Source: an uncultured Flavobacteriaceae bacterium (lineage in GTDB: Bacteria; Bacteroidota; Bacteroidia; Flavobacteriales; Flavobacteriaceae). Taken from it: a stretch of DNA of 33,455 nt. A model generated the notes under the pieces. That model saw only the letters and a program-made list of their open reading frames with translations, ran no database searches and had not been told where the DNA came from. Positions within the stretch are counted from its first letter, which is position 1. Each line of letters opens with the position of its first letter. Positions 8,137-16,271 of the stretch are shown piece after piece. Made by a program: the position numbers and the translations under genes. The stretch covers positions 1 through 33,455 of the forward strand of contig CALDUJ010000186.1 of NCBI GenBank assembly GCA_937923735.1. Direction: 5' to 3'.

Positions 8137-8780
8137 TTGTTGTTGTGTAGTAAATCTTTTTCCATGGCTAATTTTATAAGTCCAACGCTATTACGTGCGC
8201 CAAGTTTGCTCATAAGGTTCATACGATGCGTTTCTACTGTTTTTGGACTTATAAATAGTTTTAGCGCAGTTTCTTGAATAGTTAATTCTTGAGATATGCA
8301 GATTAACACTTCTTTTTCTCTTCGAGTAAGATTAGGCTTTAATCCGTTTGAAACTGTTTGCCCAATGGAGCGGTTTAGTAATTTTTTTTTAATATCTCTT
8401 TGTAAATACTGCTCGCCTTTTAAAACTGATTTAATGGCTTCTACTAATTCTTCTGAATTTGTGTTTTTTAGTAAATAACCAGATGCACCATTTTTTAATA
8501 TACGTTTAACAAATGATGTTTCGTCATAATTGCTAAGAGCAATAATCTTTAAATTAGGATAGGATTTTATTAAAACCTTGCATAAATCTACGCCATTGGT
8601 ATCTGGTAAATTTATATCTAATAAAAGCACATCAGGCAACTCTTTTTCTAAACCAAAAATGGTTTCTTTTGCGTCTGCATATTTGTTGATAATTAAAATA
8701 TCCGGATAATTTTCTAGTAAAGAATCTATCCCATTCCTAATCATTTCATGATCGTCTGTTATGGCAATCTTAGTTATCAT
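8133..8780 (-). CDS. LuxR/NarL-family response regulator
   Basis: This 215-residue protein has a receiver domain at 1-120 and a GerE/LuxR helix-turn-helix at about 149-205. The acidic pocket is D9-D10, the phosphoacceptor is D55 (LLLDINLPDTNG), and the switch residues are S83 and K105. The DNA-binding part has LTRREKEVLICISQELT and ISPKTVETHRMNLMSKLGA, the recognition-helix signature of the family. It should be phosphorylated by the adjacent sensor kinase, whose 3' end overlaps its start by 11 nt, and then bind inverted repeats as a dimer. The best local target candidates are the TCAGG-N6-CCTGA sites upstream of the S74 operon, which would make it autoregulatory (inference). Confidence 0.95.
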   Translation of the reverse strand: MITKIAITDDHEMIRNGIDSLLENYPDILIINKYADAKETIFGLEKELPDVLLLDINLPDTNGVDLCKVLIKSYPNLKIIALSNYDETSFVKRILKNGASGYLLKNTNSEELVEAIKSVLKGEQYLQRDIKKKLLNRSIGQTVSNGLKPNLTRREKEVLICISQELTIQETALKLFISPKTVETHRMNLMSKLGARNSVGLIKLAMEKDLLHNNN

Positions 8781-10686
8781 TTAGAGTATTTAAATTAATT
8801 TCTAAAGTATTGGATGTCCCATTAGTATTTGTAATCACTTCTAAATTAGCATTTAAATACTCAACACGAGATTTTATGTTTTCCAGACCGATACCTGTTT
8901 TCTTTTCAGATGAGTTTTTGTAGCCTTCGCCATTATCCTCCACGGTAATTAGTAATGTATTATTGCGGTTACTTATTTGTACATTAATCGCTTTGGCGTT
9001 AGCGTGTTTGGTAGCGTTGGTCACTAGTTCTTGTACAATTCTAAAAATATTGACTTCTACTTTTTTATTTAAATCGATTGAAGCTCCTATATGTTGGAAA
9101 CTTATATCTGGTTGGTGCGTGTTGTTCATGTTTTCGCAATAGTTGCTAACCGCTTCAATTAAGTTAAAATCTTTAAGCGAAGGTGGCACCAAATTATGTG
9201 AAATTGCACGTACCTGTTGGCAGGAATTATCTATCATCGTTACGGCTTCATTAATCACTTCGTTATTCATTTTTAATAAGGATGATAACTTATACTTAAT
9301 GGCGGACAAGTCTCCATTTACACCATCATGCAATTCTTTAGCAATACGCAAACGTTCTTTTTCTTCACCTGCAATAAGCGATTCTAGCGTGCGTACTTCT
9401 TGTTCTTTTTGTATGGTAATTAACTGTTGTTGTATACGTTTTTGGCGCTGCCTAAAAAACGACCACAATAATATGGAGGCGACTAATAGGGAAATTATAA
9501 GAATAGTCATTGTTTGAGTTTTAGCTTGGGATTTTTCTAGTGTAAGTTGTTGCTGTGCAATTTCTTTGTCTTTTTTTTCTGTTTCGTATTTGGCTTCAGT
9601 GTCATTTATAATAGCTCTATTTTCTTTTGAATAAATAGAATCTTTAATAGCAAGAAATTTTTCAAGTAATTTACTAGACTTCTCGACATTACCTAAATGG
9701 CCTTCTACCTCAGCCCAATTTTTATAAGCTATAACACCAATATCCATTCGTGGATTTTTTTCATAAAGTGCTTCCCATTTTTTATAATAATTAGCCGCTT
9801 TTTTATAGTTTTTTCTAGTTAGGTAATGACCAGCCAAAGACCCAATACTTTGCATGATTTTGCTTTCAACCCCAAGCTTTTCTGCATATTCTTTAGCATT
9901 TATTCTTGCTTTTTCTGATTTATCATACAGTTTCATTTTATCGTAAAGCCCGCCAAGCTTACTATAGGTTTCAAAATAACTGTCTGTTGCATTCGTTTTT
10001 TTACAAATCTCTAAAGATTTTTCCAATGCAATCTTTGCGTTATCTAACTGGTTAAGTTTTAAATGTTGGGCACCGATAGCCATTAATGAGGCATTCTCCA
10101 TACGGATATTTTTACCAGTTTTTGAAACATCCAGAGCTTTATTAAAATACTCTAAGGCTTTGTTGTACATTTCTGATTGCGCGTAAAGAGCTCCCAAATT
10201 AAAAAGCGATGTACATTGATTAAAAGGATTGTCTTCAAGTAAATCTATAGATTTAATAACATACCCGACTTTCTTGTCAAAATTGCCACTACCCTCGTAC
10301 GAATTAGCAAAATTTTGATATACAATTGCTTTTGTCTCATTATCCTTTGTTTCATCTAATACGCTTAATGCCTTATTTAAATATATTCTCGCAGAATCTG
10401 ACTTAGATTTCATCAGATACTCGATTCCTTTATAATTATAGATTTGGGGAAGCAGGTAATTATTAGTTTTAAGAGAAAGTGCTAGTGCTCTATTTGTATA
10501 TGAGCTAAAACTATCTTTACTAAAAGATGCATATTGTTGGGCAAGACTGTAATAGGCCTTTACTTTGGTTGAATCGTTTGGGCTTTTAGTTTCTAAGTGA
10601 TTTTTTATTTGTTCGATTTGCTTATTCTGCGAAAACCCATTAAAGGCTATCAGGCAGATAAGAATAATAAGGAGTTTGGTTTTCAA
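8770..10686 (-). CDS. TPR-containing membrane sensor histidine kinase (HisKA_3 type)
   Basis: The 638-residue protein has a signal peptide (MKTKLLIILICLIAFNGFSQ), a periplasmic TPR array from about 30 to 345 (repeated A/Y/L helical pairs such as YNKALEYFNKALDVSKTG), a coiled segment, one membrane helix at about 393-411, and a cytoplasmic kinase. The phosphoacceptor is H453 in RIAKELHDGVNGD, the HisKA_3 motif that pairs with LuxR-type regulators. The ATPase domain has an N box (ELVTNATKHANA) and G boxes (DNGEGY near 582, then TGIGLENIKSRVE). It autophosphorylates and passes phosphate to the regulator encoded next. The start lies only 33 bp after the stop of the S74 gene on the same strand, so S74 protein, kinase and regulator probably share a transcript. 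The periplasmic signal is unknown; a link to the surface protein is inference. Confidence 0.95.
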   Translation of the reverse strand: MKTKLLIILICLIAFNGFSQNKQIEQIKNHLETKSPNDSTKVKAYYSLAQQYASFSKDSFSSYTNRALALSLKTNNYLLPQIYNYKGIEYLMKSKSDSARIYLNKALSVLDETKDNETKAIVYQNFANSYEGSGNFDKKVGYVIKSIDLLEDNPFNQCTSLFNLGALYAQSEMYNKALEYFNKALDVSKTGKNIRMENASLMAIGAQHLKLNQLDNAKIALEKSLEICKKTNATDSYFETYSKLGGLYDKMKLYDKSEKARINAKEYAEKLGVESKIMQSIGSLAGHYLTRKNYKKAANYYKKWEALYEKNPRMDIGVIAYKNWAEVEGHLGNVEKSSKLLEKFLAIKDSIYSKENRAIINDTEAKYETEKKDKEIAQQQLTLEKSQAKTQTMTILIISLLVASILLWSFFRQRQKRIQQQLITIQKEQEVRTLESLIAGEEKERLRIAKELHDGVNGDLSAIKYKLSSLLKMNNEVINEAVTMIDNSCQQVRAISHNLVPPSLKDFNLIEAVSNYCENMNNTHQPDISFQHIGASIDLNKKVEVNIFRIVQELVTNATKHANAKAINVQISNRNNTLLITVEDNGEGYKNSSEKKTGIGLENIKSRVEYLNANLEVITNTNGTSNTLEINLNTLNDN

Positions 10687-10719
10687 AACAGCTGGTTTTT
10701 AGATTATTAAAGGTAGGTA

Positions 10720-12501
10720 TTAATTTTCAAGGTTTACCAAATGCTCCTCAAGACGTTTAATCCTATTATTATAAGTTTTTTTTAAAACCCCAATTTCATG
10801 TGCTTGCTCTTTTATGGCATTAATTAGTATTGGGATGAGTTCAGTATAACTAATACCGAGTGTTTTGGTTGTATCGTTATTTACTGATACAATTTCCTTG
10901 ATAATGGGTTGTACCTCTTGTGCAATTAATCCTAAAGATTTATGTGCTTGGTCTCTGTTTTTCCAGTTATACGTTTTGGGTTGCAGTTGTAGTACCTCTT
11001 TTAAACCATACGGTAAGATTTCAATATCTTTTTTAAGGCGTCTGTCTGAGCTATGTATTGTTGTGCTATTTTGTTTTATAATACCAGATTCGAGAACCTC
11101 AAAAACAACGGAATTATCTCCATTTATAATTTGAAATTGCCCAGTCTCATTGTTATCATTATCGAGACGTATTGAAACAGCATCATTGCTTTGTATAACA
11201 ATATCGCTTGATGTAAATTGAGGGTCGGATGTAATAAAACCATTATCGGCAGACGAAGAATTTCCTCCTAATATTAAATCTGGCTCTGTACCTATTGTAT
11301 TTTTTGCCATGGTTAAACCATCTACAGCTAAATCTCCATCTAGGATATTAAAGTCACCACTATTTTTAAACTCGAATAAAGGTGTGCCCCCGATGCCATT
11401 AAAAATCAGTTTGTTCTCACCACCAGATCCAATACCATTATATTCTAGACTCATACCAGAACTAACATCTGGATTCTCTGTTTCAGAAAAAAGTAATGTT
11501 GGTCTTTTTGAATCATCAGATTCTAATATAGCAACAATGGTTTGTGTATTTGGTATTCCGAAATGTTTGACGTGTAATTTAGCTAAAGGTTCTCTGTGTC
11601 CAATAGCAAGATTACCATGAAATCCTAGGATACGGCTATTAAACTCTCCATAAATTAAAGGAAAATTGGTGGAACCGTTGTGGATATATAATTTATCATC
11701 CCCTGTAGATTGTTGCCCAGCTCTATGTCCAATAAATACACAACCATTCCTATCCTCAATTATGTTAGTGGAGCCAGCATAAGTGCCTATAGCTACATTA
11801 CGACTTCCTAAACGAGAATCTTTAAAAGCAAATGCACCTATGGCTACATTTTGACTGCCTTCCGTATTGTTAAACCCAGCAAGATTACCGAAGAAACTAT
11901 TGTCTCCACCCAAAGTATTGCTAAATCCAGCATTACTACCAACTGCTGTATTATGATCTGCAGTTGTATTTTTTAATGCGCCAGCTCCAATGCCGACAAC
12001 ACCCTCGTAAGCACCCTGAGCACTTAAGCCAGCGTCTTTACCTAAAAAAAAGGAAAAACCATCATCAGACTTACCATCTTCTAAATCATCAATTTTAATA
12101 CTTTCTGCCGAAACACTATTTGCGTGTAGGGCATAAGGCACAGATTTAAAGCTTGTTGAACCCATATAAATATAACTGCCATCTTGATTTATATCGATTT
12201 CCGTTGCCATTGAGTGGTTGTTATTACTCCAATTTATGGTAGAAAAATCGCCAGTTATAGCAGTGCCTTCGCCAATGTTTAAAATAATAAGCCCATTGGT
12301 GTCTGTTGTTACCGTATGTGTTTCTTCAAAAATACCTATAGGGCCTTCAAAAATGGTAAAGCGAACATCTATGGTTTTATTAACTATAATATTACCAACA
12401 TCATCTTTGATTATAGCTTTATAATTAATGCCTTCTTGGGCATAAAAAGTGATTGATAAAAACAGAAGAACTAGGATAGCAATTTGTTTTTTTGTATTCA
12501 T
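10720..12501 (-). CDS. secreted tail-fibre-like surface protein with S74 self-cleaving chaperone domain
   Basis: The ATG at 12501 gives 593 residues with a proper signal peptide (MNTKKQIAILVLLFLSITFYAQ). The longer frame to 12609 runs through the operator sites and was rejected. Residues ~25-165 are a beta-rich region. Residues ~180-270 carry YadA-head-like repeats (NTAVGSNAGFSN, NSFFGNLAGFNN, NVAIGAFAF, NVAIGTYAG), typical of trimeric left-handed beta-roll stalks. The end has the S74/intramolecular chaperone signature SDRRLKKDI, with S485 and K490 at the five-residue spacing of the endosialidase catalytic dyad, then GLIAQEV and a C-terminal coiled coil. Family knowledge: this domain folds the trimer and then cleaves itself off. 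The protein is probably a trimeric cell-surface appendage. It is the first gene of the apparent operon with the sensor kinase and regulator. Confidence 0.88.
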   Translation of the reverse strand: MNTKKQIAILVLLFLSITFYAQEGINYKAIIKDDVGNIIVNKTIDVRFTIFEGPIGIFEETHTVTTDTNGLIILNIGEGTAITGDFSTINWSNNNHSMATEIDINQDGSYIYMGSTSFKSVPYALHANSVSAESIKIDDLEDGKSDDGFSFFLGKDAGLSAQGAYEGVVGIGAGALKNTTADHNTAVGSNAGFSNTLGGDNSFFGNLAGFNNTEGSQNVAIGAFAFKDSRLGSRNVAIGTYAGSTNIIEDRNGCVFIGHRAGQQSTGDDKLYIHNGSTNFPLIYGEFNSRILGFHGNLAIGHREPLAKLHVKHFGIPNTQTIVAILESDDSKRPTLLFSETENPDVSSGMSLEYNGIGSGGENKLIFNGIGGTPLFEFKNSGDFNILDGDLAVDGLTMAKNTIGTEPDLILGGNSSSADNGFITSDPQFTSSDIVIQSNDAVSIRLDNDNNETGQFQIINGDNSVVFEVLESGIIKQNSTTIHSSDRRLKKDIEILPYGLKEVLQLQPKTYNWKNRDQAHKSLGLIAQEVQPIIKEIVSVNNDTTKTLGISYTELIPILINAIKEQAHEIGVLKKTYNNRIKRLEEHLVNLEN

Positions 12502-12520
12502 AATAATGATTTTTAGATTA

Positions 12521-12594
12521 TGCAAATTGCTGATAATGAGCATATTTTTATTCAGGGAAATTCCTGAAATTTCAAACTCAGGGAATTCCCTGAG
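12521..12594 (-). promoter_or_regulatory. composite promoter/operator of S74-kinase-regulator operon
   Basis: Three elements lie 20-93 bp upstream of the ATG at 12501. On the minus strand TCAGCAATTTGCA covers 12521-12533. Upstream of it an imperfect inverted repeat (TTCAGG-N6-CCTGAA, 12551-12568) and a perfect 18-bp palindrome CTCAGGGAATTCCCTGAG (12577-12594) have centres 26 bp apart. The spacing from TCAGG to the TTGCTGA element is 18 nt, exactly as at 12915-12987. This fits two regulator dimers activating a core promoter. The TTGCA element deviates from the usual TAnnTTTG box, as activator-dependent promoters often do. Confidence 0.7.
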
Positions 12595-12607
12595 GTTTTT
12601 TAAAAGC

Positions 12608-12633
12608 AAAAAAAATCGCCATACAGGCGATTT
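12608..12633 (-). terminator. Rho-independent terminator after small membrane protein
   Basis: On the minus strand AAATCGCC and GGCGATTT form an 8-bp stem (12613-12633) with a 5-nt loop, followed by a run of T residues. It lies 23 bp beyond the stop codon at 12657 and separates that gene from the S74 promoter. Confidence 0.85.
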
Positions 12634-12656
12634 AATAAGATTGTATAATATTATTC

Positions 12657-12890
12657 TTAAGATTTCTTACTGTCTTTTATTACAAAAAGATTAAGATTGT
12701 TTAAATCTAGCTCAGAAAAAGTGTTTAACCCCTTTAGTGTATTATTTATTAAATAGCCTATTAAAAGAAGTACCTCCAATACAATCAGCCAAAAAGTGTC
12801 TATGCCTTTTATAAGGTTAGCAATGGGTTCTGATATTAATGCAGACGTATTAATAAAGATTAGAACGGGTAATAAAATTGATGTTTTCAT
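12657..12890 (-). CDS. 77-residue membrane protein, co-regulated with S74 operon
   Basis: No family is recognised. The protein has an N-terminal hydrophobic segment (residues 1-20, ILLPVLIFINTSALI) and a strong second membrane helix (about 33-49, FWLIVLEVLLLIGYLI), followed by a polar tail of about 28 residues ending DSKKS. The first segment could be a signal peptide or a membrane helix. The gene is monocistronic: it has its own promoter region and its own terminator. Its upstream DNA repeats the architecture of the S74 operon promoter, which supports it being a real gene and a member of the same regulon. It may modulate the sensor kinase or assist the surface protein, but nothing in the sequence shows this. 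Confidence 0.7.
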   Translation of the reverse strand: MKTSILLPVLIFINTSALISEPIANLIKGIDTFWLIVLEVLLLIGYLINNTLKGLNTFSELDLNNLNLFVIKDSKKS

Positions 12891-12914
12891 AATTATAAAT
12901 TGATTAATAGCATG

Positions 12915-12987
12915 TGCAAGTTGCTGAAAATCAAATTAAAAAACATCAGGAAAAACCCTGAATTTTAAAAATAGGGGGATTTTCCCC
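12915..12987 (-). promoter_or_regulatory. composite promoter/operator of the 77-aa membrane protein gene
   Basis: TCAGCAACTTGCA (12915-12927 on the minus strand) lies 24 bp before the ATG. Exactly 18 nt further upstream is TCAGG-N6-CCTGA (12946-12961), and centred about 27 bp beyond that is a degenerate G-rich/C-rich inverted repeat (12974-12987, GGGGGATTTTCCCC). A lone TCAGG half-site is at 13010-13014. The first two elements match those before the S74 gene in sequence and spacing. Confidence 0.65.
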
Positions 12988-13028
12988 ATGAAAATAATAC
13001 TACTAAATTTCAGGAAAAGATTACTCTA

Positions 13029-13487
13029 TTACCACTTTTGCCCTTTAAGTTTCATGGCTGCTTTTAAGACATCCATTTGGCTTATTTGGCCAACGAGTTT
13101 GCCATTTTCGATTACTGGAAAACGCCGCCTTTTAGATTCAATAAATTTATTGGCAGCATCAAAGATGCTGATATGGCCATCGATGGTTTCGACATCTGTC
13201 GCCATATGGTTTTTTACGCGACTGTCACCTATTGGCATATTAAAATAGCGACTTTCGCTTATTTGTTTTATACAATCACCTTCCGATATCATCCCTACTA
13301 GTTCGTTGTTGTCATTAACGACAGGTGCTCCAGAAATTCTATTTTTTATTAAGGAAGCAATCACTTCTTCAATAGTATCTTCAGGTTTAAACGTGATGAG
13401 TTTTCGTGTCATATAACTAAATACTCGAATATGATCAGACTCTTGTTCTATATTTTTTCTGGCGCCCTGAAAACTCTTAATTCCCAT
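13029..13487 (-). CDS. CBS-domain pair protein
   Basis: The 152-residue protein consists almost entirely of two CBS motifs. The first is at about 22-80 (VFSYMTRKLITFKPEDTIEE, then NRISGAPVVNDNNELVGMIS) and the second at about 90-150 (VKNHMATDVETIDGHISIFD, then RRRFPVIENGKLVGQIS). Such stand-alone Bateman modules bind adenine nucleotides such as AMP, ATP or c-di-AMP and act on partner proteins. The partner is not known here. The ligand-pocket aspartates usual at the end of each CBS are partly visible (EGD and QMD). It is divergent from the M28 peptidase gene and separated from the small membrane gene by an operator region. Confidence 0.92.
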   Translation of the reverse strand: MGIKSFQGARKNIEQESDHIRVFSYMTRKLITFKPEDTIEEVIASLIKNRISGAPVVNDNNELVGMISEGDCIKQISESRYFNMPIGDSRVKNHMATDVETIDGHISIFDAANKFIESKRRRFPVIENGKLVGQISQMDVLKAAMKLKGQKW

Positions 13488-13509
13488 AGTTAGTGTGTTT
13501 AGATTTTCT

Positions 13510-13543
13510 TAAAGTTACTAATTTTTAGTGATTTAAGTCCAAA
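13510..13543 (-). promoter_or_regulatory. possible promoter of CBS gene
   Basis: On the minus strand TTTG (13540-13543) and TAACTTTA (13510-13517) are 22 nt apart, a partial match to the Bacteroidota consensus, with the start codon 22 bp downstream. Confidence 0.35.
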
Positions 13544-13588
13544 GCATTTATTTAGTATTTTTATAAAACTATAACTAACTCACTTCTC

Positions 13589-15913
13589 ATGCTAAGAAAA
13601 CTAATTGCTATTATATTAATAATTATTGCTGTATACTGGAGTTTTTCTGCTTTAATGCCTAGTAAAATATCAACGCTTAATGCCGATAAAAACACCTTTT
13701 CTACCGAGAGAGCTTTGGTGCATTTAGCTGCTATTTCCCAAAAACCACATTATGTAGGAAGTCCAGAGCATGCAAAGGTTAGAGATTATATTGTAAAAGA
13801 ACTTGAAGGACTTGGTCTAGAAACCCAGATACAAGAAGGCTACAGCATTAGTAAATGGGGCAATATGGCAAAACCTAAGAATATCTTGGCGCGTATTAAA
13901 GGAAGAGAGAAAGGCAAAGCCTTAATGCTATTGTCTCATTACGATAGTAGTCCACACAGTTCTTTAGGTGCCAGCGATGCAGGTTCTGGAGTCGTCACAA
14001 TTCTTGAAGGCTTAAGAGCATACCTCTCTGAAGGGAAAACACCAAGAAACGACTTGATTATTTGTATTACAGACTCTGAAGAGCTTGGACTTAACGGCGC
14101 AGATTTATTTGTAAATCAGCATCCTTGGGCTAAAGAGGTAGGATTGGTTTTGAATTTTGAAGCACGAGGTAGTGGCGGGCCTAGTTATATGCTTATTGAA
14201 ACTAATGGTGGTAACGCTAATATGATGAAAGAATTTGTAGAAGCTAACCCCAAATATCCAGTAGCAAATTCACTAGCATATAGTATATATAAAGAATTAC
14301 CAAACGACACCGACCTGACAATTTTTAGACGTGATGGCGATATCGAAGGATTTAATTTTGCTTTTATAGATGACCATTATGATTATCATACGGCCAACGA
14401 TTCGTATGAGCGATTGGACAGAAATACCCTAGAACATCAAGGGTCTTATCTTATACCTTTATTGCATCATTTTTCTGAAGCCAATTTAAATAATTTAAAG
14501 AGCGACAAGGATAGCATTTATGTAAATATGCCTGTTTTTGGAATGGTGACTTATCCTTATTCATGGATATTCCCCATTCTTATTGTTTGTACTCTACTCT
14601 TTTTAGTAATGGTGCTATATGGAATTAAAAAGAGAAAGTTAGATGCTTCTGAGGTAGGCAGAGGATTTATACCATTGTTAATATCACTTATAGGAGTGAT
14701 TATAATAGGTTATGTACTATGGGAATTACTTAAAAGTATCTACCCAGAATATTCAGAGATGTTGCATGGGTTTACCTATAACGGTCATACATACATTGCT
14801 GCATTTGCTATGTTAGCATTAACCATCTGTTTCTGGGTGTATCATAAATTCCATAAACCAGGCAACGTGGCCAGTCTTTTAGTGGCGCCTTTAACTCTTT
14901 GGATATTAATCTCTGCGTTAACAGCATTCAAGTTAAAAGGTGCTAGCTTCTTTATTATCCCTGTAATTTTTGGACTTATAAGTCTTTATGTCTTGATGCG
15001 TCAAAAGAAACCGAGTTTGGTATTACTAGCATTATTGTCTTTCCCCTTACTTTTTGTCATATCACCTTTCATAAAAATGTTCCCGATAGGGTTGGGCTTC
15101 TTTATGGACATTGGTAGTATTGAAATTTCAATGAAAGTCATCTCCATGGTGTTTGTGGTATTAATCTTCGGATTATTACTTCCTGTGTTTGGATTCTTTA
15201 AGCACAAGAAACGCTGGTCTTATCTAACGCTTACGTTAGCTATTATCTTTTTGTTGAGCGCCCATTTTAATTCAGATTTTACAGAAAATAGCCCAAAACC
15301 AAACAGCTTGGTATATGCTTTTAACGCAGATGATAATACAGCTATTTGGGCGACCTATGATGATTTGTTGGACGATTGGACTAAGAATTTCTTGGGCGAA
15401 GATCCAGACATAGTTGATGCCTCTTCCAATACCTTTGGTAGCAAATATGGAACAGGTTACACCTATACAAAGCGTGCTCCTGTAAAGCAAATACAGCAAC
15501 CATATGTAAATATCAAGAGAGATACTGTTATTGGCGATTTGCGCCATATAAATATGCACATATCACCACAGCGAAGAGTGAATCGAATGGAATTGTTTGC
15601 AGATAAGAGTGTTGTTTTCAAGGATTTCAACATAAACGGCGTAGATGTTTACAAAAAAAATGAAGAGGCTAATGCTTTTGAAAATAGATGGCGCAACAGG
15701 TTATTTAGTTTTTATGTATCTGATAGCGATTCATTAAACCTCACCTTTAGTGTACCTAAAGAACAAGAGACAAAATTCACTTTATATGAGGCATCTTTCG
15801 ATTTATTGGACAACGTACAATTTACGGTTCCAGAAAGGCAAGACGGCATGATGCCAAAGCCATTTGTGTTAAATGATGCGGTTATGGTCAGGAAGACGAT
15901 TATTGTGGATTAG
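13589..15913 (+). CDS. membrane-bound M28-family zinc aminopeptidase
   Basis: The 774-residue protein has an N-terminal membrane anchor (residues 4-24), an M28 peptidase domain at about 40-300, eight predicted membrane helices between about 325 and 565, and a non-membrane C-terminal domain. The zinc site is complete: H117 (LSHYDSSPHS), D130 (GASDAGSG), catalytic E164 with ligand E165 (DSEELG), E191 (FEARG) and H267 (DYHTAND). This layout resembles eukaryotic ER metallopeptidase 1 (Fxna) and many Bacteroidota homologues. The catalytic domain is probably periplasmic and cleaves N-terminal residues from peptides. The gene appears monocistronic. Substrate unknown. Confidence 0.93.
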   Translation: MLRKLIAIILIIIAVYWSFSALMPSKISTLNADKNTFSTERALVHLAAISQKPHYVGSPEHAKVRDYIVKELEGLGLETQIQEGYSISKWGNMAKPKNILARIKGREKGKALMLLSHYDSSPHSSLGASDAGSGVVTILEGLRAYLSEGKTPRNDLIICITDSEELGLNGADLFVNQHPWAKEVGLVLNFEARGSGGPSYMLIETNGGNANMMKEFVEANPKYPVANSLAYSIYKELPNDTDLTIFRRDGDIEGFNFAFIDDHYDYHTANDSYERLDRNTLEHQGSYLIPLLHHFSEANLNNLKSDKDSIYVNMPVFGMVTYPYSWIFPILIVCTLLFLVMVLYGIKKRKLDASEVGRGFIPLLISLIGVIIIGYVLWELLKSIYPEYSEMLHGFTYNGHTYIAAFAMLALTICFWVYHKFHKPGNVASLLVAPLTLWILISALTAFKLKGASFFIIPVIFGLISLYVLMRQKKPSLVLLALLSFPLLFVISPFIKMFPIGLGFFMDIGSIEISMKVISMVFVVLIFGLLLPVFGFFKHKKRWSYLTLTLAIIFLLSAHFNSDFTENSPKPNSLVYAFNADDNTAIWATYDDLLDDWTKNFLGEDPDIVDASSNTFGSKYGTGYTYTKRAPVKQIQQPYVNIKRDTVIGDLRHINMHISPQRRVNRMELFADKSVVFKDFNINGVDVYKKNEEANAFENRWRNRLFSFYVSDSDSLNLTFSVPKEQETKFTLYEASFDLLDNVQFTVPERQDGMMPKPFVLNDAVMVRKTIIVD

Positions 15914-15963
15914 TATAAATTCAATAAACTAGAAATCCAACCTGTAAGAATTTTCTTTAACAA

Positions 15964-15984
15964 AACTACGGTTTAACCGTAATT
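15964..15984. promoter_or_regulatory. 21-bp inverted repeat AACTACGG-N5-CCGTAATT
   Basis: The core TACGG-TTTAA-CCGTA (15967-15981) has perfect arms, and the flanking A/T bases extend the symmetry. Its form, including the 5-nt spacer, matches the two sites before the giant surface gene. It lies about 360 bp upstream of the small secreted protein gene and 50 bp after the M28 stop. Confidence 0.55.
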
Positions 15985-16228
15985 GCTTGATTGACAGAAA
16001 AGTTTTATTAAAAAATTTGTTTGTATCCATTTTTTTTTTTTTTAGATTTAGCCTGTTGAATGCAAAACTTTTGGTCATGTCTGGCGAAAATGGAGCAGGA
16101 GACACGTATATACAAATATCCGCGCGGTTTATTTTTAAAATGCTGAACTCGTTTCAGTACTTCCCAACAAAACCCTTAGCGTGTTAATAGCAAAATAACA
16201 AATCGAGACCTAGACAACCTCGTGTTTG

Positions 16229-16271
16229 TACCAGACATTCCAGACATAATTTTTATACCAGACAACCAGAC
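16229..16271 (+). repeat. paired CCAGAC direct repeats
   Basis: CCAGAC occurs at 16231, 16240, 16258 and 16266. They form two composite units, each TACCAGACA then CCAGACA, whose starts are 27 bp apart. They end 73 bp before the ATG at 16345, so they are well placed to be activator or repressor sites for the cluster. Confidence 0.6.

Noticed and set aside
9143-9517. Plus-strand open frame of 124 codons inside the sensor kinase gene
   Set aside because: Antisense to the conserved kinase core and transmembrane segment; no independent support.
12502-12609. Extended N terminus of the S74 protein
   Set aside because: It precedes a complete signal peptide and would translate through the operator palindromes; the ATG at 12501 is the better start.
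16030-16043. 14-T homopolymer as a phase-variation switch
   Set aside because: It is about 300 bp upstream of the next start codon and not in a coding frame or between promoter boxes; a slippage effect cannot be supported from one sequence.
15987-16187. 66-residue plus-strand open frame
   Set aside because: Contains a poly-Phe stretch from a 14-T homopolymer, no motif, and no promoter match; treated as non-coding.
16231-16271. CCAGAC repeats as a CRISPR array remnant
   Set aside because: Repeat units are only 6-9 bp and the gaps are far too short for spacers; no cas gene nearby.
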